Under the pieces are notes generated by a model, which worked only from the letters and a program-made list of their open reading frames with translations, ran no database searches and was not told the origin of the DNA. DNA of 64,000 bases from Micromonospora sp. FIMYZ51 (GTDB taxonomy: Bacteria > Actinomycetota > Actinomycetes > Mycobacteriales > Micromonosporaceae), in assembly GCF_038246755.1 (NCBI RefSeq), contig NZ_CP134706.1:3038001-3102000 (forward strand), written 5' to 3'. Each line of letters begins with the position of its first letter. Position 1 is the first letter of the stretch. Shown here piece by piece: positions 23,895 to 33,752 of the stretch. The translations under genes and the position numbers were made by a program.

Positions 23895-23931
23895 GCCGCT
23901 GCCCACCGCCGCTGCGGCGGTGGGCAGCGGC
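23895..23931. terminator. Bidirectional hairpin terminator
   Basis: A perfect 16-bp stem (23895-23910 with 23916-23931) and 5-nt loop fill the 50 bp between the convergent tetR and PKS stop codons. Confidence 0.8.
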
Positions 23932-23935
23932 GGTG

Positions 23936-26900
23936 TCAGGCGTGGAGTTCGGCGTCCAGGATGTCGAACAGCTCACCGGCGGTGACGTCGTCAAGCGAGG
24001 CTGCCTCGGCGGTGTCGCTCCACCGGTCCAGCAGGGCCCGCAGACCGGTGCGGATCGCCCCCGGATCCACCCCGCGACTCGCCGCGTCGTCAAGCGCGGC
24101 GGCCAGCCGATCCCACTCCGCCTGCAAATCGGGTTCACGATCACCGACCAGGCCGGCGCGCAGGTGTTCGGCGACCGCAGCCGGAGTGGGGTAGTCGAAC
24201 GTCAGGGTGGCCGGCAGGGACAGCCCGCAGGCGGCACCGAGCCGGTTGCGGAACTCCACCGCGGTCAGCGAGTCGAAGCCGATCTCGGTGAAGCCCCGGC
24301 CGGGGTCCACCGCGGCGGCACCGTCGTGGCCCAGGACCGCGGCGGCGTGCCCGGTCACCAACTCCAGCAGCATCCGGTCCTGCTCGGCGGCGGGCAGCGT
24401 GGCCAGCGTGTCGGCAAGCGACCGGACGGGCGCCGTCGCCGCCCGTCGGCGCGGTCGCGTACCACCGGCCAGCCGGGCGAGCACGCCCGGCAGGTCGGCC
24501 CGTTCGCGCAGGTCGGACAGGTCCAGCGCGACCGGGTAGAGCACCGGGTCCAGGCCGGGTCGGGTCAGTGCCGCGTCCAGCAGGCCGAGCGCCCGCGCCA
24601 CCGGCAGCGGGTGCGCGCCGGCCCGGGTCATCCGCCGTACGTCGGCGGTGGCCATCCGCGAGACCATGCCGATGGCGGCGTCCCAGGGACCCCAGGCCAA
24701 CGCCACGGCGGGCAGCCCCGCCTGGCGGCGGGTCCGGGCCAGCGCCTCCAGGAATCCGTTCGCGGCCGCGTAGTTCGCCTGCCCCGCGCCGTCGAAGGTG
24801 GCGGCGGCCGAGGAGAACAGCACGAACGCGGCCAGGTCCCGGTCGGCGGTCAGCTCGTGCAGATGCCACGCGCCGAGCAGCTTGGGCCGCAGCACCCGGT
24901 CCAGGCGCTCGGCCGTCAGACCGGTCAGGACGGCGTCGTCGACCACCCCTGCGGCGTGCACCACAGCGGTGAGCGGGTGCTCCGCCGGCACGCCGTCGAG
25001 CAGCGCGGCCACCGCGTTCCGGTCGCCGACGTCGCAGCCGACGACCCGCACGCTGGCGCCGTGCCCGCGCAGTTCCTCGACGAGTCCGTCGGCGTCCGGG
25101 TTGCGCGCGACCAGTAGCAGGTGCCGTACGCCGTGCCGAACGACCAGATGCCGGGCCACCTCGGCGCCGACCCCGCGCGTGCCGCCGGTGACCAGCACCG
25201 TGCCGGCCGGGTCCAGTGCGGCGGGCACGGTCAGCACCACCTTGCCGACGTGCTGGGCCAGCGCCATGTGCCGGAACGCGTCCGGGGCACGGTGCAGGTC
25301 CCAGGCCCGTACCGGCGCGGCGGTACCGGACGTGCGGGCCAACTCGGCAAGCATCTCGCCGAGCCGCTCCGGACCGGCGTCCATCAGGTCGAACGCCTGG
25401 TAGCGCACGCCGGGATGGGTCGCGGCGACCTGCTGCGCCGAGCGCACGTCGGTCTTGCCCATCTCCACGAACCGACCGCCCCGGGGCAGCAGCCGCAGCG
25501 AGGCGTCGACGAATTCGCCGCTCAACGCGTTGAGCACCACGTCCATGCCGGCGCCGTCGGTGACCTTCGCGAACCGGTCGGCGAAGGTCAGGTCCCGCGA
25601 CGACGCGATGTGGTCGTCATCGAGCCCCAGGCCGCGCAGCGTGTCCCACTTCGCGGCACTGGCGGTGGCGAACACCTCGGCACCGAGCCGCTGGGCCAGG
25701 CGTACCGCGGCCATGCCGACCCCGCCCGCGCCCGCGTGCACCAGCACCCGTTCGCCGGCACACAGCCCGGCCAGGTCGACCAGACCGCGGTACGCGGTGC
25801 AGAAGGCGATCGGCTCGGCGGCGGCCCGGGCGAAGCTCCAGTCGGCCGGCATCGTCACCAGCAACCGGTGGTCGGTCACCGCGTACGGACCGAAGGCGGT
25901 GTCGAAGAGCCCGAACACCCGGTCGCCAGGTGCCAGTCCGGTCACCTCCGGCCCCACCTCGGCGACCACCCCTGCGGCCTCGCCGCCCATTGTCGCGCGG
26001 GTCGGATACATGCCGAGCGCGATCAGCACGTCGCGGAAGTTGAGCCCGGCCGCCCGGACCGCCACCCGGACCTGGCCGGCAGCCGGCGGTGCCGCCGCCT
26101 CGGGCGCGGGCACGGCGGCCAGCCCGTCGATCGTGCCGGGGCGGACCGCGTCGATGCGCCAGTGCGCCAGGCCAGCCGGTGCCACGAGCGCGCCGTGGGC
26201 ACCGGCCCGGGCCAGCGCCGGCTGGTGCGCGACGCCGTCGAGCACGGCCAGTTCGGGCCGGTCCGGGGCCAGCGCCCGGAGCACCGTCGCCGGATCGGCG
26301 GCCGGGTCCAGATCGGCAAGCACCACCCGGCCGGGATGCTCCGCCTGGGCGCTGCGGACCAGCGCCCGTACCGGGGCGGCGGTAAGCGCCGCCGGGTCGC
26401 CACCGGTCGCGCCCCGGGTGAGCAGCACCAGCCGGGAGTCGGCGAACCGGTCGTCGCCGAGCCAGGCGTGCAGCAGGGCGAGGGTGCTGGTGAGCGCCGA
26501 CCGGACGGTGCCGGGCAGGTCCGGCCCGGCCGGTGGATCCAGCCGCGCCAGCACGTACGGCGGCGGGTCGGCAAGCGCCGCGAGCGCGGCGGGCTCCGGG
26601 TCGATCAGGACGTGCTCGGGTGGCTGCGCCGCCGCCTCGACAGGCGTCCAGTCCAGCCGGTAGAGGTGCTCGGTGTCGGTGTCCAGGGCACCGGCGGGAA
26701 GCACCCGCTCGACGAAGGACGCCACGGTCAGCACCGGTGCGCCGGTCCCGTCGAGCAGGGTCAGCCGGGTGCCACCACCGGCCGGCACGGCGTGCAGCCG
26801 GACCGCCGCCGCGCCGGAGGCGTGCAGGCGTACGCCGGTCCAGGCGAACGGAAGTCGGGTCTGTCCGTCCGGCTCCCGATCCAGGCCGACGGCGTGCAGG

Positions 26901-29900
26901 GCGGCGTCCAGCAGGGCCGGATGCAGGCCGAAGCCGGCCGCCGCGTCGGCCACCTCCGCGGGGAGCGCGACCTCGGCGAAGACCTCGCCGGCGCGGGTCC
27001 AGGCGGCGCGCAGCCCCTGGAACGTCGGACCGTACCGGTATCCCTGGTCGGCCAGGCCGGCGTAGTGGTCGCCGAGGTCGACCGGCCGGGCGTCCGGCGG
27101 TGGCCACGGCAGCGCGGCGGGTTCCTCGACCGGCTGCCCGGGCGCGAGGAACCCCGAACCGTGCCGGGTCCAGCTGTCGCCGTCGGCCGGCCGGGAGAGG
27201 ATCCGCAGTGCACGACGGCCGTCCTCGGCTTCGGCGCCCACCTCGACCTGGATCACCACCGGCTCCTCGGCGAGCGCCAGCGGCACCTCCAGGGTCAGCT
27301 CGGCCAGGTCCGGCACGCCGGCCCGCTCGCCGGCGTGCAGCGCCAGTTCCACGAACGCGGTGCCGGGCATCAGCACCGTGCCGGCCACGTCGTGGTCGGC
27401 CAGCCACGGATGGGTACGGGTGGAGAGCCGCCCGAACAGCACCAGTTCGGTACCGCCGTCGACCTCGGTCAGGCCGCCGAGCAGCGGGTGCCCGGCCGGA
27501 CGTACGCCGAGACCGGCCGCGTCGCCGCCCGCCGCGCCGGGCGCCAGCCAGAACCGTCGGCGCTGGAACGGGTACGGCGGCAGCGGCACCCGGCCCGCGC
27601 CGTGGTCGGGGTGCAACGCGCTCCAGTCCACGGACGCGCCCCGGGTCCAGGCGGTCGCCACGGCGGTCAGCAGGTTCTCCGCCTCCGGCCGGCCACGGCG
27701 CAGCGCCGGGACGAACACCGCCGTGTCGGGCGCGCTGTGCGCGCCCATGCCGCTGAGCACCGCGTCCGGGCCGAGTTCCAGGTAGGTGGCGATGTCCTGC
27801 TCGGCGAGGGTACGCACGGCGTCGGCGAACCGCACCGGCTGGCGTACGTGCCGCACCCAGTACTCCGGGTCGCACAACTCGTCGGCACTGGCCGGCCGGC
27901 CGGTCACCGTGGACACCACAGGCGTGTGTGGCGGGTGGTAGTCGAGGATCTCGGCGACCTGGCGGAACTCGGCAAGCATCGGTTCCATGAGCGGCGAGTG
28001 GAAGGCGTGGCTGACCCGCAGTTGCCGGGTGCGGTGCCCGGCGGCGGCGAGCATGCCGGCCACCCGGGTCGTCGGCTCGGCGGCGCCGGAGAGCACCACC
28101 GAACCGGGCTCGTTGATCGCCGCGATGTCGACCTGACCAGCCAGGTCGGCGAGGAGCGGCCGGACCACGTCCGCCGGCGCGCCGACGGCGATCATGGCAC
28201 CGCCGGCCGGCAGCGCGCTCATCAGCCGCCCGCGGGCGGCCACCAGCATCGCGGCGTCCTCCAGGGACAGCACCCCGGCCAGGTGGGCGGCGGTGATCTC
28301 GCCGACCGAGTGGCCGGCCAGCCGGTCCGGGCGTACGCCCCACGAGGCCAGCAGCCGAGCCAGCGCCACACCCAGCGCGAACAGGGCAGGCTGGGCGTAG
28401 CCGGTGTCGTCAAGCAGCGCCGCCTCCGGGGTGCCCTCGGCGGCGGTGAGCACGTCCCACAGTGGTCGGTCCAGTTGCAGGTCCAGGTAGCCGCAGGCCT
28501 CGTCGAGGGCGTCGGCGAAGACCGGGTACTCGCGGCACAGTTGCGCGCCACTGCCGGGCCGCTGGCTGCCCTGTCCGGTGCAGAGCCAGGCCAGTCCGCC
28601 GGTCACTCGACCGCCGATCACCAGCCCGGCGGCGTCGTCGCCGGCCGCGAGCGCGGCGGCGGCCCGGGTCAGCTCCGCCCGGTCGCGTCCGAGCAGCACC
28701 GCGCGGTCGGGCAGGCTGGTACGCAGAGCGGCCAGCGACCGGCCGACGTCGGCCACCGACGCCCCGGTCAACCCGGCGAGGTCGTGGCCCATCGCCCGCA
28801 GCGCGTCCCGGCCCCGGGCGGAGAGCGGCCACGGCGCCAGGGTCCCGTCGGGCTCCTGGGGCGGCGCCTCGACCGGGGCGGCGTCGGCCTCCTCCAGGAT
28901 CAGGTGGGCGTTGGTGCCGCTGACGCCGAACGACGACACGCCAGCCCGGCGCGGGTGGTCGCTGTTGTCCCAGGCGATCTCCTCACGCAGCAGCCGTACC
29001 TGGCCCGACGACCAGTCCACGTGCGGCGTCGGCTCGTCCACGTGCAGCGTGCGCGGCAGCCGGCCGTGCCGCATGGCCTGCACCATCTTGATCACGCCGG
29101 CCACGCCGGCGGCGGCCTGGGTGTGCCCGATGTTGGACTTGACCGAGCCGAGCCACAGCGGCTGGTCCGGCCGCCGGTCGCGGCCGTAGACGCCGAGCAG
29201 CGCCGCCGCCTCGATCGGGTCGCCGAGCGTGGTGCCGGTGCCGTGCGCCTCCACCGCGTCGACGTCGTCGGGGCCCAGCCCGGCGTCGGCGAGGGCCTGG
29301 CGGATCACCTGCCGCTGGGCGGCGCCGCTGGGCGCGGTGAGCCCGTTGCTGGCACCGTCGGAGTTGACCGCCGAACCGCGGATGACCGCCAGCACGGTGT
29401 GCCCGGCGCGGCGGGCGTCGGAGAGCCGTTCCAGCACCAGCACGCCGACACCCTCGGCGAAGCCGGTCCCGTCGGCGGCGGCGGCGAAGGGCTTGCACCG
29501 CCCGTCGGGGGCCAGCGCCCGCTGCCGGCTGAACGCGGTGAAGGTGCCCGGGCCGCCCAGCACGGCCACGCCGCCGGCCAGCGCCAGCCGCACCTCGCCC
29601 TGCCGCAGCGACCGGCACGCCAGATGCACCGCGACAAGCGACGCCGAGCAGGCGGTGTCGATTGTCAACGCCGGGCCCCGCAGGCCCAGCACGTACGCGA
29701 TCCGCCCGGACATGACGCTTGGCGCCGCGCCGGTCAGCAGGTGTGCGTCCAGCCCGGCGGGCGCCTCGTACAGCCGTGGCCCGTACTCCTGCGGCTCGGC
29801 GCCGACGAACACCCCGACCGGCTCGCCGTGCAGCCCGGCCGGGTCGATGCCGGCGTCTTCAAGCGCCGTCCACGCGGTCTCCAGCATCAGCCGTTGCTGC

Positions 29901-30511
29901 GGGTCCGTCGCGGCGGCTTCGCGCGGGCCGATGCCGAAGAACTCGGCGTCGAAGTCGGCGGCGTCGGGCAGGAAGCCGCCCCGGCGCACGTAGCTCGTGC
30001 CGGGTGCGGACGGATCGTCGTCGAAGAGCGCGCCGAGGTCCCAGCCCCGGTCGGTGGGGAACTCGGAGTCCACATGCCGGCCCTCGGCCACCAACTCCCA
30101 GAACTGCTCAGCCGAGGCGGCACCGGGGAACCGGCAGCCCAGACCGACGATCGCGATCGGGTCGTCGGCGTCCGGGCCGGTGCGCTGCGGTGCGCTCTCC
30201 ACCGAATCCGTCGTACCACCAAGTTCGGCGTCGATCTGCCCGGCCAGCGCGGCCACGGTCGGGAACTCGAAGATCACGGTGACCGGCAGCGACAGGCCGG
30301 TGGCGCGGGTCAACCGGTCGTGCAGCGCGACGGCGCCCATCGAGTCCAGGCCCAGTTCGCGCAGCGGCCGGTCGTCGACCACGACCGGCGCGGGCTCCGC
30401 CGGGCGCGCGGCGGTGAGCACCGCCCGTACGGCGGCACGGACCTCGTCGAGCAGCACGTGGCGCCGGTCGGCGGGCAGCAACCCGGCGAGCCGGTCGGCC
30501 AGGGCGCTCAC
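23936..30511 (-). CDS. First PKS: loading ACP then KS-AT(malonyl)-DH-ER-KR-ACP
   Basis: This 2191-residue PKS receives the dipeptidyl starter and performs the first extension. The GTG start at 30511 overlaps the upstream stop (GTGA); the open frame continues to 31099, but that part overlaps the ligase gene. The N-terminal carrier domain (residues 15-95, Ser57 in LGLDSMGA) has no partner AT or KS in front of it, as expected for a loading ACP charged in trans by the VinK-type acyltransferase. Then KS about 30160-28880 (TACSAS), AT 28570-27700 (GHSVGE, HAFH, malonyl), DH 27500-26680 (HxxxGxxxxP complete, YGPTF), ER 26120-25220 ([11 protein letters not shown]), KR 25210-24540 (VDD, B-type; QANYAAAN) and ACP 24390-24150. 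The C-terminal 60 residues look like a helical docking tail. A fully reduced first malonyl unit is predicted. Codon use is uniformly C-ending, unlike the plus-strand PKS. Confidence 0.94.
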   Translation of the reverse strand: MSALADRLAGLLPADRRHVLLDEVRAAVRAVLTAARPAEPAPVVVDDRPLRELGLDSMGAVALHDRLTRATGLSLPVTVIFEFPTVAALAGQIDAELGGTTDSVESAPQRTGPDADDPIAIVGLGCRFPGAASAEQFWELVAEGRHVDSEFPTDRGWDLGALFDDDPSAPGTSYVRRGGFLPDAADFDAEFFGIGPREAAATDPQQRLMLETAWTALEDAGIDPAGLHGEPVGVFVGAEPQEYGPRLYEAPAGLDAHLLTGAAPSVMSGRIAYVLGLRGPALTIDTACSASLVAVHLACRSLRQGEVRLALAGGVAVLGGPGTFTAFSRQRALAPDGRCKPFAAAADGTGFAEGVGVLVLERLSDARRAGHTVLAVIRGSAVNSDGASNGLTAPSGAAQRQVIRQALADAGLGPDDVDAVEAHGTGTTLGDPIEAAALLGVYGRDRRPDQPLWLGSVKSNIGHTQAAAGVAGVIKMVQAMRHGRLPRTLHVDEPTPHVDWSSGQVRLLREEIAWDNSDHPRRAGVSSFGVSGTNAHLILEEADAAPVEAPPQEPDGTLAPWPLSARGRDALRAMGHDLAGLTGASVADVGRSLAALRTSLPDRAVLLGRDRAELTRAAAALAAGDDAAGLVIGGRVTGGLAWLCTGQGSQRPGSGAQLCREYPVFADALDEACGYLDLQLDRPLWDVLTAAEGTPEAALLDDTGYAQPALFALGVALARLLASWGVRPDRLAGHSVGEITAAHLAGVLSLEDAAMLVAARGRLMSALPAGGAMIAVGAPADVVRPLLADLAGQVDIAAINEPGSVVLSGAAEPTTRVAGMLAAAGHRTRQLRVSHAFHSPLMEPMLAEFRQVAEILDYHPPHTPVVSTVTGRPASADELCDPEYWVRHVRQPVRFADAVRTLAEQDIATYLELGPDAVLSGMGAHSAPDTAVFVPALRRGRPEAENLLTAVATAWTRGASVDWSALHPDHGAGRVPLPPYPFQRRRFWLAPGAAGGDAAGLGVRPAGHPLLGGLTEVDGGTELVLFGRLSTRTHPWLADHDVAGTVLMPGTAFVELALHAGERAGVPDLAELTLEVPLALAEEPVVIQVEVGAEAEDGRRALRILSRPADGDSWTRHGSGFLAPGQPVEEPAALPWPPPDARPVDLGDHYAGLADQGYRYGPTFQGLRAAWTRAGEVFAEVALPAEVADAAAGFGLHPALLDAALHAVGLDREPDGQTRLPFAWTGVRLHASGAAAVRLHAVPAGGGTRLTLLDGTGAPVLTVASFVERVLPAGALDTDTEHLYRLDWTPVEAAAQPPEHVLIDPEPAALAALADPPPYVLARLDPPAGPDLPGTVRSALTSTLALLHAWLGDDRFADSRLVLLTRGATGGDPAALTAAPVRALVRSAQAEHPGRVVLADLDPAADPATVLRALAPDRPELAVLDGVAHQPALARAGAHGALVAPAGLAHWRIDAVRPGTIDGLAAVPAPEAAAPPAAGQVRVAVRAAGLNFRDVLIALGMYPTRATMGGEAAGVVAEVGPEVTGLAPGDRVFGLFDTAFGPYAVTDHRLLVTMPADWSFARAAAEPIAFCTAYRGLVDLAGLCAGERVLVHAGAGGVGMAAVRLAQRLGAEVFATASAAKWDTLRGLGLDDDHIASSRDLTFADRFAKVTDGAGMDVVLNALSGEFVDASLRLLPRGGRFVEMGKTDVRSAQQVAATHPGVRYQAFDLMDAGPERLGEMLAELARTSGTAAPVRAWDLHRAPDAFRHMALAQHVGKVVLTVPAALDPAGTVLVTGGTRGVGAEVARHLVVRHGVRHLLLVARNPDADGLVEELRGHGASVRVVGCDVGDRNAVAALLDGVPAEHPLTAVVHAAGVVDDAVLTGLTAERLDRVLRPKLLGAWHLHELTADRDLAAFVLFSSAAATFDGAGQANYAAANGFLEALARTRRQAGLPAVALAWGPWDAAIGMVSRMATADVRRMTRAGAHPLPVARALGLLDAALTRPGLDPVLYPVALDLSDLRERADLPGVLARLAGGTRPRRRAATAPVRSLADTLATLPAAEQDRMLLELVTGHAAAVLGHDGAAAVDPGRGFTEIGFDSLTAVEFRNRLGAACGLSLPATLTFDYPTPAAVAEHLRAGLVGDREPDLQAEWDRLAAALDDAASRGVDPGAIRTGLRALLDRWSDTAEAASLDDVTAGELFDILDAELHA

Positions 30512-32037
30512 GCGTCGCTCCGTTCCAGCAGCTGCACCAGGTTGGCCCGGGCGTTCTTGCCGTGCTTGGTCAACGGCAGCTCGTCGAGCACCAGGCAGGT
30601 GGCCGGCACCTTGGCCGGTTCCAACCGCCGGGCCAGCTCCCGCAGGATCACCTGCGGCGGCAGCTCCGACTCCACGCACAGGGCCAGGTCCCGGCCGGGA
30701 CCTGGCGGGACGGCGGCGGCGGCGCGTACGCCGGGCACGTCCAGCGCCGCTGCCTCGATTTCCGTGGTGCTCATCCGGATCCCCTTGCGTTTGAACATGT
30801 CGTCGCGCCGGCCCTCGAAGTAGAGGTAGCCGTCGGCGTCGAGCCGTCCGTAGTCGCCGGTGTGCAGGCGGGCCACGCCGTCCGGCCCCCGGCGGAAGGT
30901 GCGCGCGGTGAGTTCCGGGGCGCGCCAGTAGCCGGGCATCACGTGCGGACCGGCGGCGACGATCTCGCCGACCTCGCCGGTGGGCACCGGCTCGCCGTCC
31001 GGATCGAGGATGAGCACGGTGGTGCCGGGCAGCGGTCGGCCCACCGAGTCCGGCCGCTGCTCGTCCTCGTCGACCGGCATGATCGAGATCCGTTTGCACT
31101 CGGTCTGGCCGAACTGGCGTACCACCCGGACGCCGGGGAACGCCGTGCGCAGCGCCGCGATGGTGCTCGCGGCGAGGGCGGCGCCGGTGTTGGTGAACAT
31201 CCGCACCGGGGGCAGCGGACCCTGCTCGCGTTCGGCCAGCCCGGCGATCATCGTGGCCAGCGAGGGCACGATCGGGACCACCGTGGCGCCGGTCTCCCGC
31301 ATCCGGCTCAGCAGCCGCAGGTCCGACTCGTCACCGGCCAGCACGAGTTCGCTGCGGCCCAGGCAGGTGAGCAGGATCTTGTAGAGCCCGTAGTCCCAGG
31401 AGATCGGGAAGCGGCAGAAGACCACGTCGTCGTCGCGGTAGCCGAGCACGGCCTGGATCGCCTCGGAGGCGAAGACCATCCGGTCGTGCGCGCAGATCAC
31501 CGCCTTGGGCGCGGCGGTGCTGCCCGAGGTGTAGACCAGGGTGGCCACGGCGTCGGCGGACAGGTCGGCGGCGGGCGTGTCGCTGGGGCCGGCCGCGGCG
31601 ATCGCGGCCACCTCGGACCAGACGACCGCAGTGGCGTGCACCGGGACCTGGGTCAGGGCCGCCGTGTCGCCGGGCTCCGCCAGGAGCACAAGCACCGGCT
31701 CGGCGTCGTCCAGGATGGAGCGCAGATGGTACGCCCGGGTCGCCGGGTTGATCGGGACGAACACCGCGCCGAGCCGGGACGTGGCGTAGCAGAGCGCGAC
31801 CAGCTCCCGCGTGCTTGCGGACTGCACCAGAATCCGGTCGCCCGGACGGACGCCCTGGCCGCGCAGCCAGTCCGCGCAGGCGATGCTGTGCCGGTGCAGC
31901 TCCCGGTAGGTCCACCGGCCATGTTGGTCCCGTACGGCAGGTACCTCGGCGTGCGTCCGCAGCGCCTCGTCGAGCAGGTCGTGCACCCGACGTCCCGGCA
32001 TGGTGTGGGTGGCACCGTGGTTGTTGCGCTCAGCCAT
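30508..32037 (-). CDS. Beta-amino acid adenylating enzyme (VinN-type)
   Basis: This 509-residue ANL-superfamily ligase should activate the beta-amino acid as its adenylate and load it on the free ACP encoded at 33753. The ATP-binding loop YTSGSTAAPK, the DxGY-like HTGDYGRLD and the C-terminal lysine region LTKHGKNAR are all present. Recalled VinN substrate residues Asp230, Lys330 and Arg331 correspond, at a constant offset of 15, to D215 (SWDYGLYK), K315 and R316 (TECKR) here. The Lys/Arg pair contacts the second carboxylate of 3-methylaspartate, which agrees with the mutase in the same cluster. The ATG at 32037 has GGGAGA upstream, and the stop overlaps the PKS start. It has no fused carrier or condensation domain. 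Confidence 0.9.
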   Translation of the reverse strand: MAERNNHGATHTMPGRRVHDLLDEALRTHAEVPAVRDQHGRWTYRELHRHSIACADWLRGQGVRPGDRILVQSASTRELVALCYATSRLGAVFVPINPATRAYHLRSILDDAEPVLVLLAEPGDTAALTQVPVHATAVVWSEVAAIAAAGPSDTPAADLSADAVATLVYTSGSTAAPKAVICAHDRMVFASEAIQAVLGYRDDDVVFCRFPISWDYGLYKILLTCLGRSELVLAGDESDLRLLSRMRETGATVVPIVPSLATMIAGLAEREQGPLPPVRMFTNTGAALAASTIAALRTAFPGVRVVRQFGQTECKRISIMPVDEDEQRPDSVGRPLPGTTVLILDPDGEPVPTGEVGEIVAAGPHVMPGYWRAPELTARTFRRGPDGVARLHTGDYGRLDADGYLYFEGRRDDMFKRKGIRMSTTEIEAAALDVPGVRAAAAVPPGPGRDLALCVESELPPQVILRELARRLEPAKVPATCLVLDELPLTKHGKNARANLVQLLERSDA

Positions 32038-32131
32038 GTTTCTCCCTCGGTGTGCCTCTCGCTCCTGTCCTCGGCGGCGAGCCCGGGCACCGTAGCCCGG
32101 TGCGCGCCCGCCACCCCACCCCTGCCGCCCC

Positions 32132-33607
32132 CTAGCCGGCTCCCGCTGCCACCAGTTCGGCCGCCACGCCCCGCAGCGCGGTACGGTCGATCTTGCGGTT
32201 GGTGTTCAGCGGCAGCTCCGCCACGTGCCGGTAGTGGCGGGGCACCAGACCGGCCGGCAGCACCGCGCGCAGCTGGCGGGCGAGCACTCCGGCGGAGGTG
32301 GGTACGCCGGTGTAGAACACCACCAGCTCCAGTTCGCCCTCGGCGGCGGTCGCCACGGTGACCGCCTCCTGCACCTGAGCGCAGCCGCGCACCGCGTGGT
32401 CGATCTCGGCCAGCTCCACCCGTACCCCCCGGATCTGCACCTGGGCGTCGGCCCGGCCCAGGTAGAGCAGGTCGTCGTCGAGGCGACGGACCCGGTCCCC
32501 GGTGCGATACCAGGTGCGCCCGTCGTGCCGCAGGAACCGGCCCACGTTGTCGGCCGGGTCGAGATAGCCGGCGGTGGCCTGCGGGCCGGTGACGCAGAGT
32601 TCGCCCTCGTCGTCGTCGGTCGGGGTGCCGTCCGGGCCGAGCAGCAGGTGGTCGTGGCCGGGATGCGGCAGACCGATCGGCACCACCCCGTTCACCGACC
32701 GCGCCGCCGATGCGGGGCCCCAGCGGTGCGCGCCGATGGTGATGGTCAGCTCGGTGGGGCCGTACAGGTTCTCCAGGGTCGACGCGGGCGCGGCGACCTG
32801 CCAGCGTTGCGCGTCGTCGCACCGGAGCGCCTCGCCGGCAAAGAAGCTCCAGCGCAGTCCGGGCAGCGCGCCCGCGCCCAGCCCGCCCATCCGGGCCACC
32901 AGCGGGATCGCACTGGGCGTGGCGAACCATACGGTGATCCGGTGTTCGGCGAGGAAGGCGGGCAGTTCCCGGTAGGCGTGCCCGGGTACCGCCACCAGAC
33001 CGGCTCCCGCCCCCCAGGCGCAGAAGACGTCGAACAACGCGCAGTCGAAGTTCAGGTCGAAGGTCTGCGAGAAGACGTCCTGCGCGGTGAAGTCGTAGCG
33101 CTTGTCGATGAGGCCGAAGTAGTGCGCGGCGTTGCCCTGCGAGATCGGCACGCCCTTGGGCCGGCCGGTCGATCCGGAGGTGAAGAGGATGTACGCGGTG
33201 TCGTCGGCCGTGACCGGCCGTGGCTCCGGCAGGGCGGGCGCGTCGTCACCGGCGATCGGGACGCCGGTGGCCCGCGCGGCCGGCAGCGACGCCTCGTCGG
33301 TCAGCAGCAGGTCGATCTGGGCCGCCTCGATCATCGCGGCGGTACGCGCGGCGGGGAAGTCCGGCCGCAGCGGCACGACCGTGGCACCGGCGTGCAGCGC
33401 GGCCAGCAGCCCGGTGTAGGCGGCCGGACCCTTGTCGGCGAGTACGCCCACCCGGCGCGCCCCGGCGGCGGCCACCGCCCCCGCCCGGCGTAGCGCCCGC
33501 TCGTGCAGGTCGCGGTAGCTCAGGGCGGTGTCGCCGACCCGCACCGCGACGCGGTCGGGGGAGCGGGCGAGGCCGCGCAGGAAACGCTGGGAAAGCCCCT
33601 GAACCAT
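32132..33607 (-). CDS. Amino acid adenylating enzyme (VinM-type, aminoacylates the starter)
   Basis: This is a 491-residue stand-alone adenylation enzyme. Core motifs: LFTSGSTGRPKGVP (A3), NLYGPTE (A5), YRTGDRV (A7), and a C-terminal catalytic lysine in NTNRKIDRTAL (A10). In vicenistatin-type pathways VinM activates L-alanine and attaches it to the amine of the beta-aminoacyl-ACP, protecting it during chain growth. The pocket segment FDLNFDCALFDVF has the Asp expected for alpha-amino binding, but the exact amino acid cannot be read from sequence here. The ATG at 33607 is preceded by GGAGG at 4 nt. Divergent from the carrier protein gene; 94 bp separate it from the next ligase. Confidence 0.88.
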   Translation of the reverse strand: MVQGLSQRFLRGLARSPDRVAVRVGDTALSYRDLHERALRRAGAVAAAGARRVGVLADKGPAAYTGLLAALHAGATVVPLRPDFPAARTAAMIEAAQIDLLLTDEASLPAARATGVPIAGDDAPALPEPRPVTADDTAYILFTSGSTGRPKGVPISQGNAAHYFGLIDKRYDFTAQDVFSQTFDLNFDCALFDVFCAWGAGAGLVAVPGHAYRELPAFLAEHRITVWFATPSAIPLVARMGGLGAGALPGLRWSFFAGEALRCDDAQRWQVAAPASTLENLYGPTELTITIGAHRWGPASAARSVNGVVPIGLPHPGHDHLLLGPDGTPTDDDEGELCVTGPQATAGYLDPADNVGRFLRHDGRTWYRTGDRVRRLDDDLLYLGRADAQVQIRGVRVELAEIDHAVRGCAQVQEAVTVATAAEGELELVVFYTGVPTSAGVLARQLRAVLPAGLVPRHYRHVAELPLNTNRKIDRTALRGVAAELVAAGAG

Positions 33608-33636
33608 TTTTCCTCCATTTTCTGGGCAGCCTCGAA

Positions 33637-33676
33637 CGCGGTTTCGCCGATATTTCTAATTCGGCCGAAAACCGCG
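33637..33676. promoter_or_regulatory. Imperfect inverted repeat in divergent ligase/ACP promoter region
   Basis: Arms 33637-33650 and 33661-33676 pair apart from two bulged bases and flank an A/T-rich centre. It lies in the 145-bp gap between the two divergent starts, so it could be an operator; no family can be assigned. Confidence 0.35.
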
Positions 33677-33752
33677 CTGGATGTCGACAGGATGGGTGCT
33701 TGGCATTATTGTCTCTTCGGCAGAGGCGCAATGGTGAAAGGACACCTCGACC

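Noticed and set aside
25121..30823. 1900-codon plus-strand frame opposite the first PKS
   Set aside because: Antisense to an intact multidomain PKS; Gly/Arg/Gln/His-rich translation without domains.
30512..31099. Upstream extension of the first PKS reading frame
   Set aside because: It overlaps the conserved C-terminal part of the adenylating enzyme; the GTGA junction gives a better start in front of the loading ACP.
32120..32134. CCCCTAG near the end of the second ligase gene
   Set aside because: The TAG is the reverse of the stop codon region and the motif is single, not paired, and lies outside a promoter context.
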